Shown here one piece after another: positions 24,608-32,574 of a stretch of DNA of 52,182 nucleotides. The notes under the pieces were generated by a model. That model did no database searches, had not been told where the DNA came from, and was given only the letters and a program-made list of their open reading frames with translations. A program made the position numbers and the translations under genes. The stretch is from Candidatus Nanopelagicales bacterium (GTDB lineage: Bacteria; Actinomycetota; Actinomycetes; S36-B12; CAIYMF01), in NCBI GenBank assembly GCA_025456065.1, contig JALOLH010000012.1, forward strand, positions 1-52,182, given 5' to 3'. The stretch's first letter is position 1. Every line of letters starts with the position of its first letter.

Positions 24608-25738
24608 GTGGCAGGGCATCCCGGGGGGCATCCGGCGCAGATCGGCTCGGTTCGACCTGAGGGATGGGCCTACGCGTCCGCGCCGATGATCGTGTACTGG
24701 GAGCTGACGAACGCCTGCGGCCTGGCCTGCCGCCACTGCCGGGCCACGGCGATGCCCGAGCCCGCGCCCGGTGAGCTCAGCACCGACGAGGCGATCGGCG
24801 TGCTCGACTCGATCACGCGCTTCGGCACGCCTGCCCCGCACGTCGTGATGACCGGCGGCGATCCGTTGCGGCGGCCGGACCTGCGCACCCTGATCCACGC
24901 GGCCACCGAGCGCGGCATCGGCGTCTCCCTGGCACCTGCCGTCACCCCGCTGCTCACGCGCGACCGGCTCGCGCAGCTGCGCGACGACGGCGTCGCCGCG
25001 ATCTCGCTGAGCCTGGACGGCGCCACCGCCGAGTCCCACGACGGCCTGCGCGGGGTGCCCGGGACGTTCGCGGGCACCCTCGAGGCGCTGGGCTGGGCCG
25101 CCGAGGTCGGCATGCCCGTGCAGGTCAACACCCTGGTGACCGCGACGACCGCGGCCGAGCTCCCCGCCATCCATGCCCTGCTCACCGAGCAGGTCGTCAT
25201 GCGTTGGAGCCTGTTCTTCCTCATCTCGGTGGGCCGGGGCACGACGCTCACCGAGGTCGGACCGGGCGAGGCCGAGCGGCTCATGCGCTGGCTGTGGGAG
25301 CTGGCGGCGCGCTCGCCCTTCCAGGTCAAGACGACCGAGGCGATGATGTACCGCCGGGTCGCGGCCCGTGCGCTGCGGCACGCGGGCCTGGACGACGCCG
25401 CGATCGAGCGGCACCCGGTCGCGCGGGGCTTCGGCATCCGCGACGGCAACGGGATCGTCTTCCTGGCCCACGACGGCAGCGTCACGCCCTCGGGGTTCCT
25501 GCCCGTGTCCGTCGGCAACGTCCGCGAGGCGGACCTCGTGACCCTGTACCGCGATGCCCCGCTCATGCGGGCGCTGCGCGACCCGGACCGGTTCGCCGGG
25601 CGGTGCGGTGCCTGCGAGTACCGGATGTGGTGCGGCGGGTCGCGCGCCCGGGCCTTCGCCTGGACGGGGGATCCGCTCGAGTCGGACCCGCTGTGCCCGT
25701 ACGTGCCGCACGGCGGGGCGCTCGTCGGCACCCGATGA
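24608..25738 (+). CDS. Radical SAM/SPASM protein, heme-biosynthesis type (AhbD/NirJ-like, TIGR04053-like)
   Basis: 376 aa. The radical SAM cluster motif Cx3Cx2C is NACGLACRHC (C37, C41, C44), with the SAM-binding GGDP in HVVMTGGDPLRRPDL and a TIM-barrel core (AISLSLDGATAESHDGLRG). The C-terminal SPASM-like cluster has C333, C336, C342 and C363 (CGACEYRMWC ... LCPY). The layout is that of AhbD, NirJ and related enzymes that modify tetrapyrrole or peptide side chains. The next gene is a porphyrinogen oxidase, 37 bp downstream on the same strand, which points to a tetrapyrrole substrate (inference). The GTG start at 24608 is set by AGGAGG. No peptide substrate gene of the usual RiPP kind is present, unless the 69-aa acidic protein is one, which I consider unlikely. 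Confidence 0.82.
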   Translation: MAGHPGGHPAQIGSVRPEGWAYASAPMIVYWELTNACGLACRHCRATAMPEPAPGELSTDEAIGVLDSITRFGTPAPHVVMTGGDPLRRPDLRTLIHAATERGIGVSLAPAVTPLLTRDRLAQLRDDGVAAISLSLDGATAESHDGLRGVPGTFAGTLEALGWAAEVGMPVQVNTLVTATTAAELPAIHALLTEQVVMRWSLFFLISVGRGTTLTEVGPGEAERLMRWLWELAARSPFQVKTTEAMMYRRVAARALRHAGLDDAAIERHPVARGFGIRDGNGIVFLAHDGSVTPSGFLPVSVGNVREADLVTLYRDAPLMRALRDPDRFAGRCGACEYRMWCGGSRARAFAWTGDPLESDPLCPYVPHGGALVGTR

Positions 25739-25775
25739 ACCCGGCGACCGGTCGCGTCGGCCCGACGGGACTGCG

Positions 25776-27233
25776 ATGACCACCGGTCGCGCCGTCCTGG
25801 TGGTCGGCGGCGGCATCGCCGGCCTGGCCGCCGCCTGGGAGGCCGCCCGGGGTGGCGCGTCGGTCACCCTCGTCGAGGCCAGCGCGCAGCTCGGCGGCAA
25901 GGTGCGGACCGAGGCCGTCGACGGGTTCCTCGTCGAGCACGGCCCGGACTCCTTCGTCGCCTACAAGCCCGCGGCGCTGGAGCTCATCGACGCCCTCGGC
26001 ATGGCCGACGAGGTGATCGGCGTGCGCCCGGGCCGGACGGTCCACGTGCGCGTCGACGGCCGCCTGCTGCCGCTCCCCGAGGGCATGGGCATGGTCCTGC
26101 CGACCCGGCTCGGGCCGCTGGTGCGGACCCCCCTGCTGACCTGGGGCCACAAGGCCCGCGCCGGCCTGGACCTGGTGCTGCCCCGCCAGCTCGACGGCAC
26201 GGACACCTCGGTCGGGCGGCTGCTGCGGGCCCGGCTCGGCGACGGCGTCGTGGAGCGGTTCGCGCAGCCGCTGGTCGGCGGGATCTACGGGGCCGGCGTG
26301 GACGAGCTCAGCCTCGACGCGGTGCTGCCCACGTTGCGGACCGCCGAGGCGGAGCACCGCAGCCTCGTCGTGGCCAGCCTCACCCAGGGACGCGCGACGC
26401 GGCGGGCCGCCCGACGGGCCGGCCCGGGACGCACGGGCACGGGGCGCGGCGCGGGCTCACCCTTCCGGAGCCTGCGCCACGGACTGGGGTCGGTCGTCGA
26501 CCGGCTCGGCGAGGAGCTCACGGCCCTCGGCGTCGACGTGCGCACGGGGACCGCGGTCGCGGCCCTCCACCGGGACGGGGCCGGCAGGACCACGGCGACC
26601 CTCGGCGAGGGGTCGCACGTGACCGCCGACGCCGTCGTCCTGGCGGTGGGCGCGCCGGCGATGGCCGGGCTGCTCGGCCCGCACGCCCCGGTGGCGGCCG
26701 CCGCGCTGGCCGCCATCCCCCAGGGCTCGACGACGCTGGTCACGCTCGCCTACGACCGGGCCGCGCTGCCCGCCGGGACCCAGGGCCAGGGCTGGCTCGA
26801 GGCGGGCGCGGCGCCCATCAGCGGGGTGACCATCAGCTCGGCCAAGTGGCCCGGTCGGGCACCCGACGACGCGGTGCTGCTGCGGGCGTTCGTGCCGGGT
26901 CGGCTGGGACCGCTGGCGGCGGCCCCCGACGAGGTGCTGCTGCCCACGGTGGCCGACCACGTGGGGCGCGTCCTCGGGGCGGTGCGTGGCCCGACGCGAT
27001 CCTGGGTGACCCGCTGGCACGGCGCCATGCCGGTGTACACCGTCGGGCACCTCGCCCGGGTGTCCGCAGTCGAGTCCGCGGTCGGCGCGCTGGCCGGCTG
27101 GCACGTCGCAGGCTCGGCGCTGCACGGGGTGGGGATCCCCGAGTGCATCGGGGACGGCCGTCGCGCGGGGCGGGCTGCCGCGGGGACGGCGCAGCCCGCG
27201 CCGGGGGCCGGGCTGGGCACCGCTCAGCTGTAG
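25776..27233 (+). CDS. hemY: Coproporphyrinogen III / protoporphyrinogen IX oxidase (FAD-dependent, HemY/CgoX type)
   Basis: 485-aa FAD enzyme that aromatises porphyrinogen. In actinobacteria it normally acts on coproporphyrinogen III in the coproporphyrin-dependent heme route. The FAD loop VLVVGGGIAGLAAAWEAARGG begins at about residue 8. Further family blocks are SAQLGGKVRTEAVDGFLVEHGPDSF, GVVERFAQPLVGGIYGAGVDELSLDAVLPTL, FRSLRHGLGSVVDRL and the C-terminal HVAGSALHGVGIPECIGDGRRAG. An Arg/Gly-rich insertion lies at about 210-228. The 3' end overlaps the convergent hpt stop by 10 bp. No chdC, cpfC or hemE gene is adjacent. Confidence 0.92.
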   Translation: MTTGRAVLVVGGGIAGLAAAWEAARGGASVTLVEASAQLGGKVRTEAVDGFLVEHGPDSFVAYKPAALELIDALGMADEVIGVRPGRTVHVRVDGRLLPLPEGMGMVLPTRLGPLVRTPLLTWGHKARAGLDLVLPRQLDGTDTSVGRLLRARLGDGVVERFAQPLVGGIYGAGVDELSLDAVLPTLRTAEAEHRSLVVASLTQGRATRRAARRAGPGRTGTGRGAGSPFRSLRHGLGSVVDRLGEELTALGVDVRTGTAVAALHRDGAGRTTATLGEGSHVTADAVVLAVGAPAMAGLLGPHAPVAAAALAAIPQGSTTLVTLAYDRAALPAGTQGQGWLEAGAAPISGVTISSAKWPGRAPDDAVLLRAFVPGRLGPLAAAPDEVLLPTVADHVGRVLGAVRGPTRSWVTRWHGAMPVYTVGHLARVSAVESAVGALAGWHVAGSALHGVGIPECIGDGRRAGRAAAGTAQPAPGAGLGTAQL

Positions 27234-27775
27234 ACGTGCGGGGCCAGCGTGCCGATCTCGCGCAGGTTGCGGTAGCGCTCGGCGTAGTCCAGGCCGTAGC
27301 CGACGACGAACTCGTTGGGGATGTCGAAGCCGAGGTACTTCGGCACGAGGTCCACCTTCACGGCCTCGGGCTTGCGCAACAGGGTGAGCACCTCGACGGA
27401 GGCGGCCCCCCGCGCCCCCAGGTTGCGCATCAGCCAGGACAGCGTCAGGCCCGAGTCGATGATGTCCTCGACGATCAGCACGTGCCGGCCGGTGATGTCG
27501 GTGTCCAGGTCCTTGAGGATGCGCACGACCCCTGAGGACTTCGTCGACGAGCCGTAGGACGACACGGCCATCCAGTCCATCTGCAGGTGGATCGACATGG
27601 CGCGGGCGAGGTCGGCCATGACCATGACGGCGCCCTTCAGGACGCCCACGAGGAGCACGTCCTTCCCGGCGTAGTCCCGGTCGACCTCGGCGGCCAGCTC
27701 ACGCAGCTTGGCCTGCAGGGTCTCCTCGTCGATGAGGACCTTCTCGAGGTCCGCGGCGATGTCCTGGGCGTCCAC
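27224..27775 (-). CDS. hpt: Hypoxanthine phosphoribosyltransferase
   Basis: 183 aa purine salvage enzyme (hypoxanthine/guanine + PRPP to IMP/GMP). Seen: VLLVGVLKGAVMVMADLARAM, the flexible-loop segment WMAVSSYGSSTKSSGVVRI, and the PRPP motif HVLIVEDIIDSGLTLSWLM, then LLRKPEAVKVDLVPKYLGFDIPNEFVVGYGLDYAERYRNL. The GTG start at 27775 follows the tilS stop by 5 nt. tilS-hpt is a standard bacterial pair, usually followed by ftsH. Here the heme cassette intervenes. Confidence 0.96.
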   Translation of the reverse strand: MDAQDIAADLEKVLIDEETLQAKLRELAAEVDRDYAGKDVLLVGVLKGAVMVMADLARAMSIHLQMDWMAVSSYGSSTKSSGVVRILKDLDTDITGRHVLIVEDIIDSGLTLSWLMRNLGARGAASVEVLTLLRKPEAVKVDLVPKYLGFDIPNEFVVGYGLDYAERYRNLREIGTLAPHVYS

Positions 27776-27780
27776 GGCGC

Positions 27781-29061
27781 TCAGGCTCTCACAACGAGGT
27801 CCGCGCCCTCCCGCCGGGCGCGCAGGCCACCGGGCAGGGCGACCTCGGCCCGGGTGGCCGGCCCGTGGAGCAGGGCGGTGACCCGGGCGACGTGGTCGGC
27901 CGTGAGCGCGCCCGCCGGGCAGCCGGCCTCGACCAGGAGCCGGCGGACCACCCGCGTCACCACGGCCGCCGGGAGCGGGCCCGGGCGGCCGTGGGGGTCC
28001 TCGTGGCGGGCACGGTGCCCGCCGGCGTCTGCGCCCGCCGAGTCGTCGTGATCCAGGGGTGCGCCGGTCGTGTCGTGGTCCAGGGCGCCGGCGGCCGTGG
28101 TGGTCATCGCCCCCGCCGCCGCCCGCACCCTGGGACCTCCTGATGGCGCTCGCCCCACGCCGGCTCCCGATGCCGCTCGGGGGGGCGGCGTGGCGGGGGT
28201 TCCCCGCACGTGGGCCCACACCTGGTCGGCCCAGGCGTCCAGGGCGTCGGCGTCGGCACGGGCGAGCCGGGCCGTCCGGGCCAGGGCGTCCACGACGCCC
28301 GGTCCGAGTGCTGCCTCGAGGGCCGGCAGGGCGTGCTCCCGGACCCGGACCCGGGTGAACGCGGCATCGGCGTTGTGCGGGTCGGTCCACGGCTGGAGGC
28401 GGGGATCCTCGTGTGCGGCCTGCGCGGCAGCCGCGGCGACCACGGCGCGCGGCAGGTCGAGCAGCGGTCGGCGGAACAGCCCGTCGCGGGAGGCCATCCC
28501 GGCCAGCGACCGGGTGCCCGAGCCGCGGGCCAGGCCGAGCAGCACCGTCTCGGCCTGGTCGTCGCGGGTGTGCCCGAGCAGCACCGCCGCGGCACGAGCG
28601 TCCCCTGCGCCGGCGCTGCGGCCAGGTGATGGCGGCTCCGATGACACGGCGGAGCGGCGGGCGGCCGCGAGGGGTTCGCCGGCCCCAGCCTCCCGGGCAC
28701 GGCCCGTCGCCGCCGCGACCAGCGCGGCGTGGCGGGCACGACGCGCGGCGGCCTCCACCCCGCCCGACCCGGGCCCGACCGTCACCTCGACCGCGCGGAC
28801 GTCGACGTCGTCGCAGCCGAGGATCCGGGCCTGCTCGGCGGCCCGCACGGCGACGTCCCCCGAGTCGGGCTGCAGCCCGTGGTCGACGATCACGGCACCC
28901 ACGAGCAGGCCGAGCTCGCGGCCGACCACGAGGGCCGCGGCCAGCAGCGCCAGCGAGTCCGGTCCCCCGCTGCAGGCGACGAGGACCCGGTCGCCGGGAC
29001 CGAGGTCGGCCAGCGCCGCGCGGACGGCCGCGCGGACCGCGGCCCGCGGCGGTCGGGTCAT
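27781..29061 (-). CDS. tilS: tRNA(Ile)-lysidine synthetase
   Basis: 426 aa. ATP-dependent lysidine formation at C34 of the CAU-anticodon isoleucine tRNA. PP-loop SGGPDS at 31-36; VDHGLQPDS at 59-67; HTRDDQAETVLLGLARGSG at 164-182. Two low-complexity insertions separate the core: about 121-156 (Ala/Ser/Pro-rich) and about 288-362, the latter with a repeated (G)A(P)LDHD motif. The C-terminal end EVALPGGLRARREGADLVVRA resembles the small TilS C domain. The ATG at 29061 lies 7 nt after the stop of the upstream metalloprotease gene. Confidence 0.93.
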   Translation of the reverse strand: MTRPPRAAVRAAVRAALADLGPGDRVLVACSGGPDSLALLAAALVVGRELGLLVGAVIVDHGLQPDSGDVAVRAAEQARILGCDDVDVRAVEVTVGPGSGGVEAAARRARHAALVAAATGRAREAGAGEPLAAARRSAVSSEPPSPGRSAGAGDARAAAVLLGHTRDDQAETVLLGLARGSGTRSLAGMASRDGLFRRPLLDLPRAVVAAAAAQAAHEDPRLQPWTDPHNADAAFTRVRVREHALPALEAALGPGVVDALARTARLARADADALDAWADQVWAHVRGTPATPPPRAASGAGVGRAPSGGPRVRAAAGAMTTTAAGALDHDTTGAPLDHDDSAGADAGGHRARHEDPHGRPGPLPAAVVTRVVRRLLVEAGCPAGALTADHVARVTALLHGPATRAEVALPGGLRARREGADLVVRA

Positions 29062-29068
29062 CGCCCGC

Positions 29069-30112
29069 TCAGCCGAGCACGCGGCGCAGCCACGCGTCCG
29101 GATCCTCGATCTCGCCGGCCGTGGGCAGGTTGGCGGGCTGGGCCCACACCTGGGCGAACCCCTGGTCACCGGCCTGCGCGATGGCCCTGCGCACGAAGTC
29201 CGAACCGCTGGTGTACTGGCGCAGCTTCGTCTCCAGGCCGAGCATCCGTCGCGCGAAGCCGTCGACGGTCCCGGCCTGCGTCCGGCGCGCCGCGAACCGC
29301 TCGCGGATCGTGGCCACGGTCGGCACGTGCGACGGACCCACCTCGTCCATCACGTAGTCGGCGTGCCCCTCGAGCAGCGACATCAGGCCGGTCAGGCGAT
29401 CGAAGACGGCGCGCTGCTCCGGGGTCTGCACGGCCTCCATGAGGCTGGGGCCGGGCACCCCGCGAGCTGCCGTCACGACGGCCTGGGCCACCGCCCCGAA
29501 CCGGCGCAGGAACTCCATCGCGGGCACGTCGGAGAGGGCGACGAACGACTGCACCTCGGCGAGGAAGTGGTCGGCCATCCACGGCACGCCGCCGAACTGG
29601 GCCCGGTGGGTCTCCTCGTGCAGGCACACCCAGTACCGGAAGTCCCGGGGGACGAGGTCGAGCTCGCGCTCGACGTGCACGATGTTCGGCGCGACCAGCA
29701 GCAGGCGACCCGGCTGGCCCGGCGGGCTGAACGCCTCGTACTGCCCGAGCACCTTGCCGGACAGCCAGGCCAGGGCCCCCCCGAGCTGGCCGGCGGTGAG
29801 CCGGGAGCCGACCGCCTCCACCGCCGGGTTCATCTCCCGGTCGGCGCGGGAGGCCGCGAACGGCTCGAGGGCCAGGGCGAAGCCGGTGACGTTCGAGCGG
29901 ATCCACTCGCCCCGGTCGACCACGACGGCCGGGGCGTGCTCCGGGTCGGCCTGCAGCCCAGTCAGCTCGCGCACCGGGTCACGGGCGAGCTGCGCGAGCT
30001 CGCGCAGCTCCTGGACCGCCCAGTGCGCATCCGTGGGCCTGGCCTCGGGCCCCTTCGGCATGAACCGCAGCCCGATCCGCTCGGCGAGGTCCCAGTCGAC
30101 GAGGCGAGGCAT
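29069..30112 (-). CDS. Zinc-dependent metalloprotease-like protein (DUF2342 / coenzyme-F420 biosynthesis-associated family)
   Basis: 347 aa. HExxH motif in WVCLHEETHRAQFGG (about residues 160-174), with a downstream EGHADYVMDEVG that can supply the third ligand. This is the actinobacterial DUF2342 family regularly located between dacB and tilS, labelled F420-biosynthesis-associated in databases. No F420 gene is seen here and the substrate is unknown. The ATG at 30112 lies 7 nt after TATGCT (30120-30125), so a leaderless start is likely. An upstream in-frame ATG is part of this -10 and can be discounted. Confidence 0.88.
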   Translation of the reverse strand: MPRLVDWDLAERIGLRFMPKGPEARPTDAHWAVQELRELAQLARDPVRELTGLQADPEHAPAVVVDRGEWIRSNVTGFALALEPFAASRADREMNPAVEAVGSRLTAGQLGGALAWLSGKVLGQYEAFSPPGQPGRLLLVAPNIVHVERELDLVPRDFRYWVCLHEETHRAQFGGVPWMADHFLAEVQSFVALSDVPAMEFLRRFGAVAQAVVTAARGVPGPSLMEAVQTPEQRAVFDRLTGLMSLLEGHADYVMDEVGPSHVPTVATIRERFAARRTQAGTVDGFARRMLGLETKLRQYTSGSDFVRRAIAQAGDQGFAQVWAQPANLPTAGEIEDPDAWLRRVLG

Positions 30113-30119
30113 GGCGGCC

Positions 30120-30125
30120 AGCATA
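30120..30125 (-). promoter_or_regulatory. -10 element TATGCT (leaderless) of the metalloprotease-tilS-hpt unit
   Basis: TATGCT on the minus strand, 7 nt from the ATG at 30112. It probably drives the three-gene unit ending with hpt. Confidence 0.55.
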
Positions 30126-30185
30126 GGTGCGTGGTGGCCGACCGGTTCCGGCCCGCGCTGGCCGGGCCGCGCCAGCCGCGGCGCG

Positions 30186-31700
30186 TCAGCTGGCGGTGCA
30201 GTCACAAGCGACCAGCGCCGCGAGGGCCTCGTCGATGGCGCGGCGCCCGCCGAGCGTGCCCGCTGGCACGGAGTCGTCCAGGACGGCGAAGGCGAGCAGG
30301 CGCCCGTCGGGCCGGCTTGCGTAGCCGGCCAGGCCCACGACCCCGGTGAGGGTGCCCGTCTTGCCCCGGACCAGCCCGGCGCCCGGCCGGGTCGCCCCCA
30401 CCTCGTAGCGCCCGCGCAGCGAGCCGGTCGCGGCCGCGACCGGCAGCCCGGAGGCGAGCGCACCGGGCCCATCCCCCGCCACGGCGAGCAGCGTCGTGAG
30501 GTCGGCGGGCCGCAGCGCGCTGCTGCGCGACAGGCCCGAGCCGTCCACCACGCGGCTCGCGGGATCGTCGATCCCGAGCCCGGCGAGCACCTCGGCGGCG
30601 CGGGCCTGCACGCCGGCGAAGCTGCCCCGGTGCCCGGTCGCCAGGGCGGCCACGCGGGCCAGGGCCTCCGCCGCGTCGTTGTCCGAGGTGCTGAGCATGC
30701 GCTCCACGAGCGTGCCCAGCGGGGGCGACGTCACCGCCTGGACCTCCACGGCCCGCGGGCGGGCGACGACGCGGCGCGGCGTCCCGGACACCTCGAGGCC
30801 GAGGTCGGCCAGCTGCTGGGCGAAGCGGGCCGCCGCCTCCGCCGCGGGGTCGGCCACCCGGACGACGCCCTGGGGCCGGGCCCGACCCTGGTCGACCTGC
30901 AGCGCCGACACGGGGGCCACGACGCCGAACGCGGGGAAGGCTGGGTCCCAGCTGGGGTGCAGCGCACGGCCACTGAACAGGGAGTCGTCGAAGCCCACCC
31001 GGACGCGCTCGATGCCCCGCGCCGCCAGGGTCCACCGGGTGAGCCGGGCGAGCTGGGCGAGGGAGGCCGGGTCGATCCGCGAGCCGGGCAGGCCGACGGG
31101 TCCGGGCGTCGAGGTCAACGAGGGGTCGCCGCCGCCGACGAGGACCAGCCGGGGCGCGGCGGCATCGCGGTCCTGCAGGACGGTCCGCGTGGTCAGCCTG
31201 GCGTCCGGGCCGAGGGCCTCGAGCACCGAGACCGCCGTGACGAGCTTGGCCGTCGACGCCGGGACGGTCCCGGCGTCCGCCTGGTCGAACAGCACCTCGC
31301 CGGTCGCGACGTCGACGACCCGCGCGGGCGTCCGGCCGCGGCCCAGCGCCCCGCCGCGCAGCAGCGGACCCAGGGTGGCGGTGACGGCGGCTGCGTCGAG
31401 CGGCTCCCCGAGCCCGGGGTCCGGCGCCGGCGCGGACCCACCGGACGTCGACGCGGTGGGTGGGGTCGGTGGGTCGGCCGGCCCGGCGCTGGCCGTGGGG
31501 GTGGGACCGGCCGGCGGGGCCGTGGGACCGGTCGTGGGCGCTGCGACCCCTCCGGCCACCCCGTTCACGATCGGCACGAGCACCGCAGGGGCGACCGGCG
31601 CCCCGTCGTCGGTCACGGGCCGGGACGCCGGCGCGGGGCCGGCGACCAGGGCGAGGGCGGCGACCAGTGCCGTCCCAGCCGCTCCGCGCCGCACCCGCAT
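30186..31700 (-). CDS. dacB: D-alanyl-D-alanine carboxypeptidase/endopeptidase (PBP4 family)
   Basis: 504-aa exported penicillin-binding protein that trims peptidoglycan stem peptides. Signal peptide 1-26, then a Pro/Thr/Gly-rich linker (about 45-100). Catalytic motifs are S149-T-A-K152 (SxxK), S339-D-N341 (SxN) and K447-T-G449 (KTG), in the spacing of class C PBPs with the large domain-II insertion. The C-terminus ends VACDCTAS. The ATG at 31700 has TAGGGT (31707-31712) 6 nt upstream and no ribosome site. Interlocked inverted repeats lie at 31728-31778. Confidence 0.95.
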   Translation of the reverse strand: MRVRRGAAGTALVAALALVAGPAPASRPVTDDGAPVAPAVLVPIVNGVAGGVAAPTTGPTAPPAGPTPTASAGPADPPTPPTASTSGGSAPAPDPGLGEPLDAAAVTATLGPLLRGGALGRGRTPARVVDVATGEVLFDQADAGTVPASTAKLVTAVSVLEALGPDARLTTRTVLQDRDAAAPRLVLVGGGDPSLTSTPGPVGLPGSRIDPASLAQLARLTRWTLAARGIERVRVGFDDSLFSGRALHPSWDPAFPAFGVVAPVSALQVDQGRARPQGVVRVADPAAEAAARFAQQLADLGLEVSGTPRRVVARPRAVEVQAVTSPPLGTLVERMLSTSDNDAAEALARVAALATGHRGSFAGVQARAAEVLAGLGIDDPASRVVDGSGLSRSSALRPADLTTLLAVAGDGPGALASGLPVAAATGSLRGRYEVGATRPGAGLVRGKTGTLTGVVGLAGYASRPDGRLLAFAVLDDSVPAGTLGGRRAIDEALAALVACDCTAS

Positions 31701-31706
31701 GCGCCG

Positions 31707-31712
31707 ACCCTA
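31707..31712 (-). promoter_or_regulatory. -10 element TAGGGT of dacB (leaderless)
   Basis: TAGGGT on the minus strand, 6 nt from the ATG at 31700. Confidence 0.55.
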
Positions 31713-32016
31713 GGCGCACGCGCCAGGGCGAGGGGCGCCCCCTGGGGGATCCCCTCGCTGCTGAAGGCATCCCCCAGGAGGACTGGAGGCCGCCTGCCGG
31801 CTCGGCGCTGGCCCGGCGCCGCCTGCATCGAGCGCGCCTCGTGGTTGCGCTGGTACCCCCAGCCTCGAGGGACATGCCTGCAGCGCAGTCCCCGCCGCCG
31901 CTCCTTGACCCCTCCAGCCGGACCGGTGCGAGGCTCCCGCAAGGCCCGTGATGCTGGTGTGATCCCAAGACCGATGCGACGGCGACGAGCGTGGCGACCC
32001 GGCCGCCCTCGCCACC
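31713..32016. other. About 300-bp non-coding region upstream of dacB
   Basis: It holds the inverted-repeat block at 31728-31778 near dacB. The frame of the short remnant at 32017 is open from about 31963, after a stop at 31960-31962, but has no start there. Nothing else recognisable is seen. Confidence 0.5.
31728..31778. repeat. Interlocked inverted repeats (A-B-A'-B' order) upstream of dacB
   Basis: A GCGAGGGG (31728-31735) pairs with A' CCCCTCGC (31751-31758). B CCTGGGGGAT (31741-31750) pairs with B' ATCCCCCAGG (31769-31778). All arms are perfect. The order A-B-A'-B' means the two hairpins exclude each other or form a pseudoknot. Arm A covers the expected -35 of the dacB promoter. Confidence 0.65.
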
Positions 32017-32148
32017 GTGTTCGACGACATCGCGGGGGCGATGCGGCTGCCGACCGGTGAGCTGGTCAGGCGCGTCATCGCCGCGGAGGTCGAGGCGACC
32101 GGGACCCTGCCCCGGGACGCCCGGCCGCTGGGCTGGGAGGGGACGTGA
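32017..32148 (+). pseudogene. Short remnant upstream of the PAS fragment
   Basis: 43 codons from GTG 32017: VFDDIAGAMRLPTGELVRRVIAAEVEATGTLPRDARPLGWEGT. The frame stays open back to about 31963 (DGDERGDPAALAT) but has no start there. An ATG at 31974 lies one base out of frame, so a frame break next to the start is possible. The stop overlaps the GTG of the PAS fragment (GTGA, 32145-32148), which suggests the two were once a coupled gene pair. I do not recognise the family. Confidence 0.4.
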
Positions 32149-32521
32149 ACCCCGAGGTCGCCGGCACCGTCGCGGACATGGCGTCGGCGTTCGAGCAGGC
32201 CCCGGCCGTGCTCGCGGCCCTCGAGGGACCCCAGCTGGTGACCGCCGCCTGGAACGTGTCCTGCCGGCGGATCGCCGGGCCGTTGTTCGGGTCGCGGCGC
32301 GACTCGCAGGTCCCGGAGCTGCTGCGACAGGTGCACGAGACCGGCCGGCCGTTCACCGCCTCCGAGTGGCGCATCGCCCTGCCCGCCGAGGACGGCAGCC
32401 TGCCCGACTACTGCTTCGACGTGACCTGCGCGCCGTGGCAGTGGCCGGACGGCACGCCCCGGGGCGCCGCGTGGTGTCCGCGGTGGACGTCACCGCGGAC
32501 GTGGCGGCGCGCCAGGCCTGA
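32145..32521 (+). pseudogene. PAS domain fragment, frameshifted
   Basis: From GTG 32145 the product reads FEQAPAVLAALEGPQLVTAAWNVSCRRIAG ... ELLRQVHETGRPFTASEWRIAL ... YCFDVTCAPWQWPDGTPRG, the PAS fold used as N-terminal sensor in many actinobacterial kinases and PP2C phosphatases. After about 32460 the expected PAC ending (VVSAVDVTADVAARQA, stop at 32521) continues in another frame, one base off. No output domain follows. It is therefore either a broken PAS-only protein or the remains of a longer sensor. The unshifted frame runs on to 32597 as Arg/Ala-rich nonsense. Confidence 0.6.
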
Positions 32522-32574
32522 GGCTCCGGCCGCGGCGCGACGGCAGGGCATCGGGCCACACCGCGAGGCCCGGG

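Noticed and set aside
24429-24689. 86-aa frame with the ARTLD repeat
   Set aside because: No ribosome site, overlaps the start of the radical SAM gene in another frame, and the repeat is better described at DNA level.
24608-25738. RiPP (modified peptide) gene cluster around the radical SAM/SPASM protein
   Set aside because: No transporter, peptidase or clear precursor is present, and the only downstream gene is a porphyrinogen oxidase.
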